This document shows positions 10,985 through 20,092 of a stretch of 21,760 bases of DNA, piece by piece (within the stretch, counting starts at the first letter, position 1; the number at the start of each line of letters is the position of its first letter). The position numbers were made by a program, and so were the translations under genes. This stretch comes from Larix sibirica (lineage: Eukaryota > Streptophyta > Pinopsida > Pinales > Pinaceae). The notes beneath the pieces were generated by a model. That model worked only from the letters and a program-made list of their open reading frames with translations. It did not search any database and was not told the DNA's origin. Location of the stretch: positions 8,248 to 30,007 of the forward strand of contig NWUY0300014920.1 in NCBI GenBank assembly GCA_004151065.3, read 5' to 3'.

Positions 10985-11709
10985 AGGACTTGTCACTTTA
11001 CTAAAAAACTTGTACATGCACAAATTCCACTAAACAAGCAAAGGGGTGTACCACTTTACTTTCTTAGCTTGACCTCATGCTTGAAAAGTATTTGATATGT
11101 GCTTTCTTGTTAGTATCAAAATCTACCTGTCAAAATTCTCAAAGGAGTAAGCTTAAAATGTTCTTGGTTTCAAGTTTCGCAGCGAAATTGATCACATTTG
11201 TATGAGATGCACTATATAATTCATGGAATGGGTTCCGATGGGATCCAAATCAAGTGAGCCTTGGTTCCTTTGTTCATGCCAAGTTTGTATTCATCTGGTT
11301 CTTATAATAGAGACTATCATTTTGAAATTATTTCATAAATTTTTTTGTAGTTTGTATTCATCTGGTTCTGTCAAAATTCTCAAAGGAGTAAGCTTAAAAT
11401 GTTCTTGGTTTCAAGTTTCGCAGTGAAATTGATCACATTTGTATGAGATGCGCTACAGAATTCATTGAATGGGTTCTGATGGCATCTAAATCAAGTCAAC
11501 CTTGGTTCCTTTGTTCATGCAAAGTTTGTATTCACCTGGTACTTTTAGTAGAGACTATCATTTTGAAATTATTTCATAAATTTTATAGTTTGTATTCATT
11601 TGGTTCTTCTAATAGAGACTATCATTTTGAAATTATTTCATAAATTTGTTCATGCCAAGTTTGTATTCATCTAGTTCTTATAATAAAGACTATCATTTTG
11701 AAATTATTT
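10985..11709 (+). repeat. 725-bp block repeated exactly, copy 2
   Basis: Second copy of 10009-10733, starting directly after the N. Read on, the array continues with units different from those following copy 1. The two pieces may therefore be alternative assemblies or haplotypes of one locus. Confidence 0.85.
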
Positions 11710-12524
11710 CATAATTTTTTTATAGTTTGTATTCATCTGGTTCTTCTAATAGAGACTATCATTTTGAAATTATTTTATTCATCTGGTTCTTATAGAGACT
11801 ATCATTTTGAAATTATTTCATAATTTTTTTTATAGTTTGTATTCATCTGATTCTTCTAATAGAGACTATCATTTTGAAATTTAGTTTGTATTCATCAAGT
11901 TCTTCTAATAGAGACTATCATTTTGAAATTATTTCATAAAAATAATTTTTTTAATTTTTTTTTTATGTGAAATAATTGTATTCATTGGTTCTTATAAAGA
12001 CTATCATTTTGAAATTATTTCATAAAAATAAATTTTAAAGACCGTCATTTTGAAATTATTTTTTTGTAGTTTATAGTTTGTATTCATCTGGTTCTTCTAA
12101 TAGAAACTATCATTTTGAAATTATTTCATAAAAATAAAATTATTTCATTTTTTTATGGTTTATATTCATCTAGTTCTTCCAATAAAGACTATCATTTTGA
12201 AATTATTTCATAACTTTTTTTTTATAAAAGAACCAATAAAGACTATCATTTTGAATTTATTTCATAAAAATAAATTTTAAAATTATTTCATAAAAATAAA
12301 TTTTAAAAAAACCAATAAAAACTATCATTTTGAAATTATTTCATAAAAATAAATTTTAAAAAGAACCAATAGAAACCACCATTTTGAAATTATTTTATAA
12401 AAATATAAAGACTATCATCTTTAAATTATTTCATAAAAAATAAACACTATCATTTTGAAATTATTTCATAATTTTTAAAAAAAAATTTAATAAAATTATT
12501 TCATAAAAATAAATTAAAAAAAAG

Positions 12525-13446
12525 TTCTATTGGGCTTCTCTCTTTCGAAATCCCATGCTCACACATGAAAGTGAGAATGGAATATCATTTTGAGGAAGAG
12601 CCACGAAGAGCGAACCCACAGAAGAGCCATCGGTTATAGATTGTGCACATCACGTCAACCCAGTTTGGAAAGAGCTATTAATCTAAAAATGGAATATAAT
12701 AATTTACGCTCCATGTGGGATATTTCCAACGTATGTGAGAAGTCTACGCAACAGGTGCGCCCACAGAGAAACATAGCTGTGCGCAGGTGTCAGAGGAAGA
12801 GCTCACTTAATCTTCATAACAAATTACTGCAATCACCATGTTACCTGGCTTGAGGATGCTTAGCATCGTGCAAATTAGCTAACAAAAAGCTCATTCAATT
12901 TCGGGCATCTGTCTTGTTGGAGTTGTCTGCGTGTGGCATATTGAGGCGAATTCAGCTATTTCAATAGCATTGCATTTGCATCATGGCTACAAGTTTCCCC
13001 ATGTGAAGCCATCGAGAGCATATGGACGGTTGGATTATAGCTTATTATTAAGAGTGGTTTCATACTTGAAGCATGAAGATGGTACAACATGAAAAGATGC
13101 TGCGATATGTTGTTGTAAGCAAGTGAAGAGTTCCTCTTTTTCTGGATTTATATCTTCACAATTTGGCAGGTGTCTTCTTCAAACAATAGCGTAGTTTTCC
13201 TGAATATGAGCATTGATCAATCGCAACAACATTGGTGAGAATTGGAAGCTTGATGATGGAATCCATTTTAGTTTTGTTGGGCTACTTAGAGTAGTCAATT
13301 TGAGCTCATGCTGAGAAAAGGAAAGTTCTGCTTATCTTGCATTTTGTATTGAGGGTGATCTCATTTTTAGGAATGACTTCATTGCCATTGAGACCTGAAT
13401 TTGTTGAGAAGTTATTCTCATTCTCTGTTCTTGTCAATTCTGAAAG
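12525..13446. other. Unassigned, non-repetitive sequence
   Basis: No gene, RNA or transposon feature is recognised. Base composition is more balanced than in the neighbouring array. An open stretch at 12590-12853 (plus) has no familiar motif. The last 40 bases are pyrimidine-rich and could be the acceptor side of an intron ending at 13446. Confidence 0.45.
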
Positions 13447-13626
13447 CTCAAACATCGGATGCTAAGGAGAAGGCTTCCACAATCCTTTGATGTTATAACC
13501 TGTGATCCAATTGGATATCTCAACTTGGCATTTCGAATGACCAAGAGTGGGTGGAAGAGCATCCATAAATTAATGAGAGAGATTATATCAAATCTCAATA
13601 AATCAAGGATATTTTACACTTTACAG
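13447..13626 (+). CDS. Possible NOL6/Nrap-like exon
   Basis: A 180-base block, 60 codons with no stop, bounded by a pyrimidine-rich tract ending in AG (13445-13446) and by CAG followed by GTATTT at 13627. It starts and ends in phase 0. It reads LKHRMLRRRLPQSFDVITC, then DPIGYLNLAFRMTKSGW. That block resembles the part of NOL6 (U3 snoRNP/Nrap family, nucleolar pre-rRNA processing) in which FDV is followed by a D-P-x-G-x-LNLA pattern. The following residues match less well. No neighbouring exon is found in the window, so it may be a real exon in a transposon-filled gene, a retained pseudo-exon, or chance similarity. The open frame itself runs on to 13719. Confidence 0.4.
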
Positions 13627-14936
13627 GTATTTGATTCTTCAAATTGTGTCATATTTTGGGTTAATTTTAATCAATCTTTCCCAGATTCGAAGGCACAGAA
13701 TAGACAACTAGCAAGATGAAGTATTGAGTTCTCCAAAAGACCACAGATCCATATCTCCAGGCAGACTTCAAAGCAGGAGTTGAGCATGCGGTTTAAGATT
13801 TAAAGATCATAACAGAGAACCATTAATTTTCGAAATTTAATTCAACATCTTCAGGACAATTATTCTCAGCCAGAATTATCGATGGTTCCAAATTTCTTTT
13901 AATAGATCAAAGATTTATTTTAGTCTTAATCCTATTAGCTTGTGATAGCTCACGGATTGTAATATTCTATAAATTCTATGTTTTAGAATGTTATAAGGGG
14001 GATCTTCCTCTCAGAAGGAAGCAAGGGGTCTATGGGGAGCAACTTTTAGTGTGTACATTTTTCAGCATCTAATACAACAGTGGTTTATCATGCTCGACAA
14101 TTATCAGTTTATTGGTCAGACTGTGTCTATCCTTTCCATGCTTCTCTTCTTATTTGAATGCAAGAATGGTTATTGAAGTGCATTAATTACTTTCAAGCTT
14201 CATATCAATAACAATTAAGGGTTTTCTGTGCATTGCCCGTAAGATTGAAAGATGTCTTCAAATACACGATTCTGAACTTTTAACAGTGTTTGAGTTTATA
14301 GTATCCTCTTATGAGTGTGCGGCTGCCTTTCTTACATATTTATTTTCTTTTTTCTGCTACCCCTTATGTTTATGTTTGGTTTGGACTTTGAGTTGACTTA
14401 TGGAATGCCACTCTTTGTATTAGACGTTTTAGATTTCAAATCTCATGACATTTGAATCCCTGTGACCTTTTTCTCAACCTACCTTATCAACCTACATCAA
14501 ACTATCCCAAGTTCAAGATGTGTTAGGCATGTCTTATTTGCAGTCATAGAACATCCTCTAGCGCTAGCAGTCTACAGTTCTTTGTGAGGAAATATGAATG
14601 CAAAGCTAAGAAGAAGAGCTCAGATCTCCCAATGGCTTGGTGAGGGCCATTGATAGAGGTACACGCATATAACTAATCATTTTCCTAAGATCTATTCATC
14701 TTTTCTCCAAGTTTGAAGGTAAAGGAAGGAGGAAGAGGAATACATGTTTAGTGTGGCCATTTGGGAAGCTTTTGTTTGTTGATCCTTGCTTTATTGCTGC
14801 TCCCTAAGCTCTCCAAATCACCTGCAAACAATCAGATCCATACCTTTCTCATTCGTTCAACATAAAAACTAATCAAATGCATTGAAATTGAGATCCTATT
14901 TCTTACCAAAACAATAACAAATAATTTGGTGGGGGA
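13627..14936. other. Unassigned sequence, intron-like
   Basis: T-rich, non-repetitive sequence without a recognised gene. If the preceding exon is genuine, this would be the start of its downstream intron. Confidence 0.4.
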
Positions 14937-15309
14937 TTGAATCTATTTGTATTAAATCAAAGAAGAAATACAATACTCACAACCTTGTCACGTGAAATCC
15001 CAAGTTCACTCCACCCTTTAGCCTTTGATCACCAAAATTCATTAGTGAATAAAGTCTCATGCAATTTCTTCAAACATTATGATGCCTCTTCACTCTCAAA
15101 ATTCACCTCCCACATCTCCACCCCAAATGCTTCTTATGTAGATTTGGATTTGGGTGAGAAGGGTGAAAATCACAATGTAGGATGGGGATCCCAATTAGTT
15201 TCTCTTTTCATTCCTTCATTTGCACTTTATCTACATTGTTTAAGCCTTTCATTTTTATTTGAGTTTTTAATAGATAAAATACACATTTCATGTATTTTCC
15301 CCCTCTTGA
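14937..15309 (-). other. Possible LTR remnant with polypurine tract (minus strand)
   Basis: Read on the minus strand, a coding remnant ends at 15329 and is followed by a polypurine tract, aagagggggaaaat (about 15295-15308). That order is the usual one at the 3' end of an LTR retroelement, so the sequence further down (to about 14937 or beyond) may be its LTR. No second LTR copy is present, so the ends are unknown. The 129-codon plus-strand open frame at 14937-15326 has no recognisable motif and is probably fortuitous. Confidence 0.3.
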
Positions 15310-15328
15310 AGTTCGTGGTGACTTAATC

Positions 15329-15478
15329 TTAGCTCATAATAGCTAACTCAATGACTACAGTTTCCCCTTCTAGGGCCTTATCAGTAACCACTTGCACATA
15401 TACTTTAGGAAAGTAGTGTTTAGGCCATGAGACAATGTCTCTTTTCAATGCTTCATCTCAGTCTTCATGTTGTGGGAG
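15329..15478 (-). pseudogene. Unassigned minus-strand coding remnant before a polypurine tract
   Basis: One minus-strand frame of 50 codons reads LPQHED, stop, then DEALKRDIVSWPKHYFPKVY, VQVVTDKALEGETVVIE and LAIMS, ending in TAA at 15331-15329. The run looks like protein in composition, but I do not recognise the family. The polypurine tract 20 bases further suggests the C-terminal end of an LTR retroelement polyprotein. It lies head-to-head with the chromovirus remnant starting near 15530. Confidence 0.35.
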
Positions 15479-15529
15479 AACTTAGTATATGCTTATGGCA
15501 TTCGCATTTAAGGGTGTTAAATATTGTGA

Positions 15530-16141
15530 TAACACAAGGTCACGGTGAGGAATAAATATCCTCTGTCTAGGATTGATGACCTATTCGAATAGCTAAGAGG
15601 ATAAAATGTCTTCTCTAATATTGATTTGAGATTTGGTTACCATCAAGTAAGGATCAAAGAAGAAGACATTAGCAAGACCATTTTCAGGACCTGATATGGT
15701 CACTACGAGTTTGTGGTGGTGCTGTTTGGGTTAACCAATGCACCAACTACATTCATGTGTCTCATGAATAGAATATTTAGATAATTTTGTCATCGTATTC
15801 CTGGATGAAATTTTTATTTATTCAAGGTTAAAGGAATAGAATGTAGATCACTTGAGATTGAGGTTGCAATGCTGAGAGAGCATCAACTTTATGCTAAGTT
15901 GAGTAAGTGTTCTTTCTATTAGAAGAAAATACATAACTTGGGACATATAATTTTTGAGGAAGGAATAACAATTGATCTCAAGAAGATCAAAGCTATTATG
16001 AGTTGTCACACACCTAGGAATGTATCAAAAGTCATATCCTTTATGGGATTGATTGGATACTATAGGAGATTCATTGAGGGTTTCTCTAAAGTGGTGCATC
16101 CAACTACCTCATTATAGAAGAAAGGAATTAAATTTCAGTGG
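15530..16141 (+). pseudogene. Chromovirus reverse transcriptase, 5'-truncated
   Basis: Plus-strand Ty3/gypsy RT that begins abruptly in the palm: VRNKYPLSRIDDLFE, NIDLRFGYHQVRIKEEDISK, YGHYEFVVVLFGLTNAPTTF. The active-site segment reads NFVIVFLDEIFIYS, with Glu where the family has the second catalytic Asp. The thumb and connection follow with MLREHQLYAKLSKCSF, HNLGHIIFEEGITID, SFMGLIGYYRRFIEGFSK. Several stops and at least two frameshifts (near 15785 and 15855) are present. Gag, protease, the first part of RT and the 5' LTR are missing upstream; the truncation point is near 15530. Confidence 0.85.
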
Positions 16142-16640
16142 ATGCTACAGTGTGAAGAAAGCTTCCAATGTTTGAAGAAAATTATTACCAGCACACCAAT
16201 TTTGAAGATCATAGATCCAAATGAAGTTTTTTTGGTATCCTTGGATTCATGTCATGAGGGAATTGGTGCCAAGTCCTTGTCTAGCATGAACACATGGTCT
16301 TCTAGGAATCTAGGAAGCTTAAAGAACAAGAGAACAAATTATTCCATGCATGACTTGGAGCTTGCTACCATTGTGCATGCCTTGAATATGTGGAGGCATT
16401 ATCTCATGGGCATGATATTTGAGCTAAGGATAGATCACAATGCAATGAAATATATGTTTGAGAAACATGATCTAATTCCAGGAAAGCAATATGGTTGGAG
16501 CTCCTATGTGGGTTTGATTTTGAAATCAAGCATATCAACAACAAGGAGAATAAGGTCGCTAGTGCACACCTAGTGCACCTAGCTATAGGATACATGAAAT
16601 GCATGTTTCATCCATCAATATGTGTAAAATAGACTTGAGA
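16142..16640 (+). pseudogene. Chromovirus RNase H
   Basis: Continues from RT in frame; 16142-16573 is free of stops. It reads ESFQCLKKIITSTPILKI, then VSLDSCHEGIGA with Asp in the catalytic position, MHDLELATIVHALNMWRHYL with the Glu, and LRIDHNAMKYMF with the next Asp. Between GIGA and the SRNLGSLKNKR block a few residues of the family pattern are missing. Near 16490 the frame shifts, and the tether continues as FDFEIKHINNKENKVA in the other frame. Confidence 0.82.
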
Positions 16641-16679
16641 GATAGAATCTTGAAGCTATAATTTCATATGGGTATTATC

Positions 16680-17584
16680 AACGGGTAAGGGGAGGATTAT
16701 AGCAAGAAAATGTGTCATTAGAGATATGCATGTTATAGGTTTGAAAATGATGAGATTCTCAGGTATTAAGAGAAAGTTTGTGTTCCTAACTTAAATGAGT
16801 TAAGGAAGTTCATAATGGATGAAATGCATAAAGTTCCTTATGCATCACATCTCGAATATCAAAAGAAACTTGCAGGAGTAAGAGTTCAATATTTTTGGCC
16901 AAGAATGAATAAGGATATTGTTGAATATGTAGCCAAGTGTCTAGAGTGTTAGGGGGTGAAGGTTGAACATGGGAATCCAACATGGTTGCTTCAACGTTTT
17001 CCCATACCTAAGTGGAAATGGGATGTGGTGATTATAGATTTCATCACAAAATTTCCTAGGACAAATAAGCAACATGTTTCCATCATGGTAGTGGTGGAAA
17101 AGCTAACCAAAGTAGCTCATTTTATTTTGGTGAAGTCAACTCATAAATATGTAACATAATAGACATCTATATGAAAGAATTTTCCATGTTGCATGGTATT
17201 CCTAGGGAAATTGTCTCTGACAGATATACAAAGTTCACTTCCAATTTTTGGAAGGGTCTCTTCAAAGGATTTAGAACAAATCTGAATTTGAGTACAACAT
17301 ATCACACACATACAAATGGGAAGATTGAAAGATTTAATAAGGTGATTGAGGATATTTTAAGGATATATGTGATATATCAACCATATAGATGGGAGGACAA
17401 CTTGTACTTGGTAGGGTTTGCATACAATAATGGGTTTCACACTTCACTAAAGATGAGTCCATTTGAGGTGTATAGAAGGAAGTGTAATACTCCCATTAGT
17501 TGTGATAACCTAGTGGATATGGTAGTTATTGGATTGGATTTTCTCATAGAAATGGAAGAATAGATGGCCAAGATAAAACCAAAC
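16680..17584 (+). pseudogene. Chromovirus integrase, first part
   Basis: The HHCC zinc-binding region at about 16800-16960 is complete in pattern: MDEMHKVPYASHLEYQK, then YVAKCLEC followed by a TAG. The core is at 16956-17159 with KWKWDVVIIDFITKFPR (first Asp). A stop pair and frameshift near 17157 follow. At 17171-17563 come LHGIPREIVSDRYTKFTSNF (second Asp), HTNGKIERFNKVIEDILRIY (Glu), WEDNLYLVGFAYNNGFHTSL and SPFEVYRRKCNTPI. All three catalytic acids are still seen. The sequence is interrupted at NLKI by the LINE inserted at 17593 and resumes at 19532. Confidence 0.87.
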
Positions 17585-17592
17585 TTGAAGAT
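17585..17592 (+). repeat. LINE target-site duplication, left
   Basis: The 8-bp direct repeat ttgaagat, repeated at 19532-19539. It codes Leu-Lys-Ile of the integrase on both sides. Confidence 0.85.
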
Positions 17593-17952
17593 CTACTAAG
17601 CTCCAGATTTCATCAGAGATGCAAACAGATACGCTTGGAAACCCTATGTATGGTGAGGCTATCCCTCGATGCAAACACTCTGAACCGGAATTCCGTCGTC
17701 AAGCTTCCTTCTCAGGTTTCTCCCTTCGCGTCTTGAATCGACTTAGCCCCTGCAACGGCCTATCCAAAATAGGGATCCTATGTTGAAGTGGAGGTGTTTT
17801 CTCCTGGCCATAGAGATCTCAATGAAACCACCTTTCCTGCGACCGTATCTTCTAGAAATGGATCCCTTATGCCCTTCCCTAAGGAAGTACATGACTAGCC
17901 AGGACAGGAGGTGAAGAAGCCTGGAACATAGAAGTCTCTAGGCTTTCCATTC

Positions 17953-18171
17953 TTCGTGCGACTTCTCTCAGGTTTGACCAGATGTGCATTCATGAGCCGT
18001 GCCGACCCCATTGCTTTTCTTCTGGCCAAGATCCAGAGCTGGACTGGGATTTATGTAGACAAGTGTCTTCTGATGTTCCAAGGACAACTCCTTCAAGCGG
18101 AGTCCCTAATAGGCGACTACGAGATTACCTATGACATGACCATCTCCCTTGTTTCAGGCTTGCGCGGTGGA
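17953..18171 (+). other. Ubiquitin-like domain within LINE ORF1
   Basis: 73 codons, no stop, aligning gap-free with ubiquitin positions 4-76. Kept are F4, V5, G10, A28-K29-I30-Q31, G35-I36, D39, F45, G47, L50, D58-Y59, V70 and the terminal LRGG. The equivalents of K6, K11, K27, K33, K48 and K63 are Arg, Leu, Leu, Trp, Gln and Tyr, so only K29 remains among the usual chain-forming lysines. The hydrophobic patch L8/I44/V70 is L/M/V. The diglycine is followed by Glu, Gly, Gly and a Ser-rich linker. Confidence 0.78.
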
Positions 18172-18871
18172 GAGGGGGGTTCTTCTTCTCATCCACCCCC
18201 TAAGCAATGGTCATTCAAAGCCTCCGTGAAGAACAATGGATCTGGCTTTGTGGGTTTGAGGCTGAGGATGCTTTCAGGCTCAACTTACATTGTGGAGCAT
18301 TCAGAGGAGATGCCCACAGTAAAATTGGACGATGCGGACACCATCATCAATGGATTCAAATTCAACAAAACAACCCTCATTTGCAGATTTAATGGGCTTT
18401 GGCCCTCTACTGCGATCTTGAGGGAGTGGATAAAGCAAGCTTGGACAACAAATCATGAGTTGTATCTGTGCTCTAAGGGGTACTTCATTGCTCATTTCTC
18501 GTAAGAAGAGAACTGCATTCATGTCTTTGAAAATGGGCCATGGTTTTGGGGAAGCTCAAGGTTATCTATGCAAAGATGTTTCCCATGTTATGACTCATTG
18601 TTATCCCTAGCTATGATTACTCTGGTCTGGGTAATGCTTCTGAATATCCCCTTGCATCTTTGGTCTTCAGATTCTTTAACTTGCGTTGGTAATTATTTAG
18701 GAAAGTTCATCAAGAATGATACAGAGAGAATCTCAAAAAGGATTAGCCACTTTTGGTTGTATCTACATCGAACTAGATCTTAACAAGGGGTTTCATAACA
18801 AGATCTCCATCAAATGGGGAGGCTCCAAGCCCCACTTGTAGCTCATTGATTATGAACACACAACCTTCATA

Positions 18872-18913
18872 TGTAGATCTTGTCATCAACCTGGACACCT
18901 TCAAGCAGTTTGC
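18872..18913 (+). other. CCHC zinc knuckle of LINE ORF1
   Basis: CRSCHQPGHLQAVC fits C-x2-C-x4-H-x4-C exactly and is intact. It follows the DUF4283-like region and precedes a Lys/Arg-rich stretch, as expected for a nucleic-acid-binding ORF1 tail. Confidence 0.85.
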
Positions 18914-19531
18914 CCTATTGTCCCGATCCCTTCTAGGCAAAGGAAGTCAAGAAGATGGAAAGATGGAAAAAAGAAAAAGAGTAATTCGATCCCTCAACCA
19001 AGTGACCACTCCCCTGTTAATCTGTTTCCCCTTGCTTCCTCGCAGCCACCTCTAACTTATTCCACTACTGTCACTGAAAAGGCCCTTGTTCTCGAAGAAG
19101 TGAATGATTTGGTTATGGTTTTAGCCCCACTCTCGAGAATCTAGAAACACCCTCACAAATTCGACCATTCAGACAGTGACAAGGAAGCATATCTATTGAA
19201 CCTGCAAAAAGCAACAACAATCCCTTCACATCAGCTAGTTTGAATCCCGAACTCATCGAATCTTGATAGTTCTGCAGGGTGGATTGATGTTCATAGGAAG
19301 AAAAAGGATCCATGTTGGTCAACACAATGATTGACTCTTTGTATCAAGGGTAGTTTGGTATGTTCAAGGGGTTTATTGGTGGTTTATTAGCCATCTAGTG
19401 ATGGATAGGTATTTTTGTGTAGACCCCCGTTCTCTGTGGGGAATTCCATCAGCCTATCTTTGTATCATTATGTACTTTTTTCTCTGATTAATAGAAGGAT
19501 TCTCATCTTACTCACAAAAATAAAATAAAAT

Positions 19532-19539
19532 TTGAAGAT
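19532..19539 (+). repeat. LINE target-site duplication, right
   Basis: Second copy of ttgaagat, directly after the A-rich tail. Confidence 0.85.
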
Positions 19540-20001
19540 AGCACAAGACAGTCAGGAAAGCTATGTAGACATAGGAAGAATAACAAGAGAGTTCCAAGTG
19601 GGGGACCACGTATACCTCAAAGTTAGGTTGAAGAAGAGTTCCTTGAAATTGGGAATCTATCCTAAGATTATGGCCAAATATTGTGGTCCATTTGATATAT
19701 TATCTAGGATAGGGACTATTACATATGAACTTGCATTTCCTTCTTGTATGAGAGTGCATAATGTATTTCATATGTCTTTATTAAAGAAGTAAGTGCCTGA
19801 TCGTAACCACATAAATGATTGGGCTATGATCGAGTGGAACCAAAGGGATATATTTTGGTGCAACCTCTATGTATCCTTGATAAGAAGATTACATTGTTGA
19901 GGAATAGGTCTATCAGAAATGTAAAGGTTCAGTGGACCCATTACATCCTTTAAGAAGAAACATGGGATTTGGAGGATGCGATGTGGGGAGCATACCCATA
20001 G
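19540..20001 (+). pseudogene. Chromovirus integrase C-terminus and chromodomain
   Basis: Resumes the integrase after the LINE. The open stretch to 19792 reads REFQVGDHVYLKVRLKKSSL, YCGPFDILSRIGTITYELA and VHNVFHMSLLKK, which is the usual C-terminal DNA-binding part. A TAA and then NHINDWAMIE follow. A one-base loss near 19833 shifts the frame into a chromodomain (19834-19998): PLCILDKKITLLRNRSI, NVKVQWTHYIL, stop, EETWDLEDAMWGAYP, then TAG. The chromodomain, known in chromoviruses to bind histone marks and steer integration, places this element in that branch. Confidence 0.85.
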
Positions 20002-20078
20002 CTACTTTGAAAAAAATATTTTGATGTAGAGTGTGAATGTACATAGTTCTGTGATGCACCAAGGATGGCGCATAAATT

Positions 20079-20092
20079 AAGGGGGAGGAGAA
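20079..20092 (+). promoter_or_regulatory. Polypurine tract of the chromovirus
   Basis: The purine run aagggggaggagaa, directly before TGTAACACCC. Its position after the end of pol and directly before an LTR-like TG start fits the plus-strand priming site. Confidence 0.75.

Larger units (their letters stand above)
10150..12520 (+). repeat. AT-rich tandem array, unit about 64 bp
   Basis: About two dozen copies of a unit carrying the core actatcattttgaaattat, preceded by gtttgtattcatctggttctt and followed by tcataaatttt. Spacing is mostly 60-70 bases. On the left the small units sit inside a longer repeat of about 240 bp that starts tctcaaaggagtaagctt (10155 and 10399, again at 11131 and 11375 in the duplicated block). 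To the right the units shorten and degrade into runs of A and T, ending near 12520. The open frames in the array are repeat copies and not genes. Copy number is unreliable because the N at 10984 lies inside. Confidence 0.85.
17653..19331 (+). pseudogene. LINE ORF1: ubiquitin-like, DUF4283-like, CCHC knuckle
   Basis: The start is ATG at 17653 (MVRLSLDANTLN). A leader of about 100 codons with four in-frame stops follows. Then a ubiquitin-like domain (17953-18171) runs from FVRLLSGLT to SLVSGLRGG. By hand alignment it matches ubiquitin residues 4-76 without gaps at 28 of 73 positions. A DUF4283-type region follows (about 18340-18780) with LICRFNGLWPS, GYFIAHFS, stop, ENGPWFWGSSRL, NIPLHLWSSDSL and NYLGKFIKND. 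A frameshift lies near 18755-18785, after which come IELDLNKGFHNK, a CCHC knuckle CRSCHQPGHLQAVC (18872-18913) and a basic stretch RRWKDGKKKKS. The end is GWIDVHRKKKD near 19280-19331. In the family ORF1 binds element RNA. The DUF4283/CCHC pairing is known in plant LINE ORF1; the ubiquitin-like part in front is the unusual item. Confidence 0.75.
17593..19531 (+). mobile_element. ORF1-only LINE inserted in chromovirus integrase
   Basis: A 1.94-kb insertion bounded by an exact 8-bp target-site duplication and ending in an A-rich tail (19516-19531, aaaaataaaataaaat). Both are marks of non-LTR retrotransposition. Inside are a short 5' region, an ORF1 with ubiquitin-like, DUF4283-like and CCHC parts (17653-19331), and a 200-base 3' untranslated region. 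There is no endonuclease or reverse transcriptase ORF2. It is either an internally deleted copy or a non-autonomous ORF1-only family that relies on a partner LINE, as HAL1 does in mammals. Removing the insert and one repeat restores an uninterrupted integrase junction, so it arrived after the chromovirus. Confidence 0.88.

Noticed and set aside
10247-11643. Four similar plus-strand open frames of 66-67 codons as a small gene family
   Set aside because: They are the same repeat units, two of them exact copies across the assembly join, with no protein motif.
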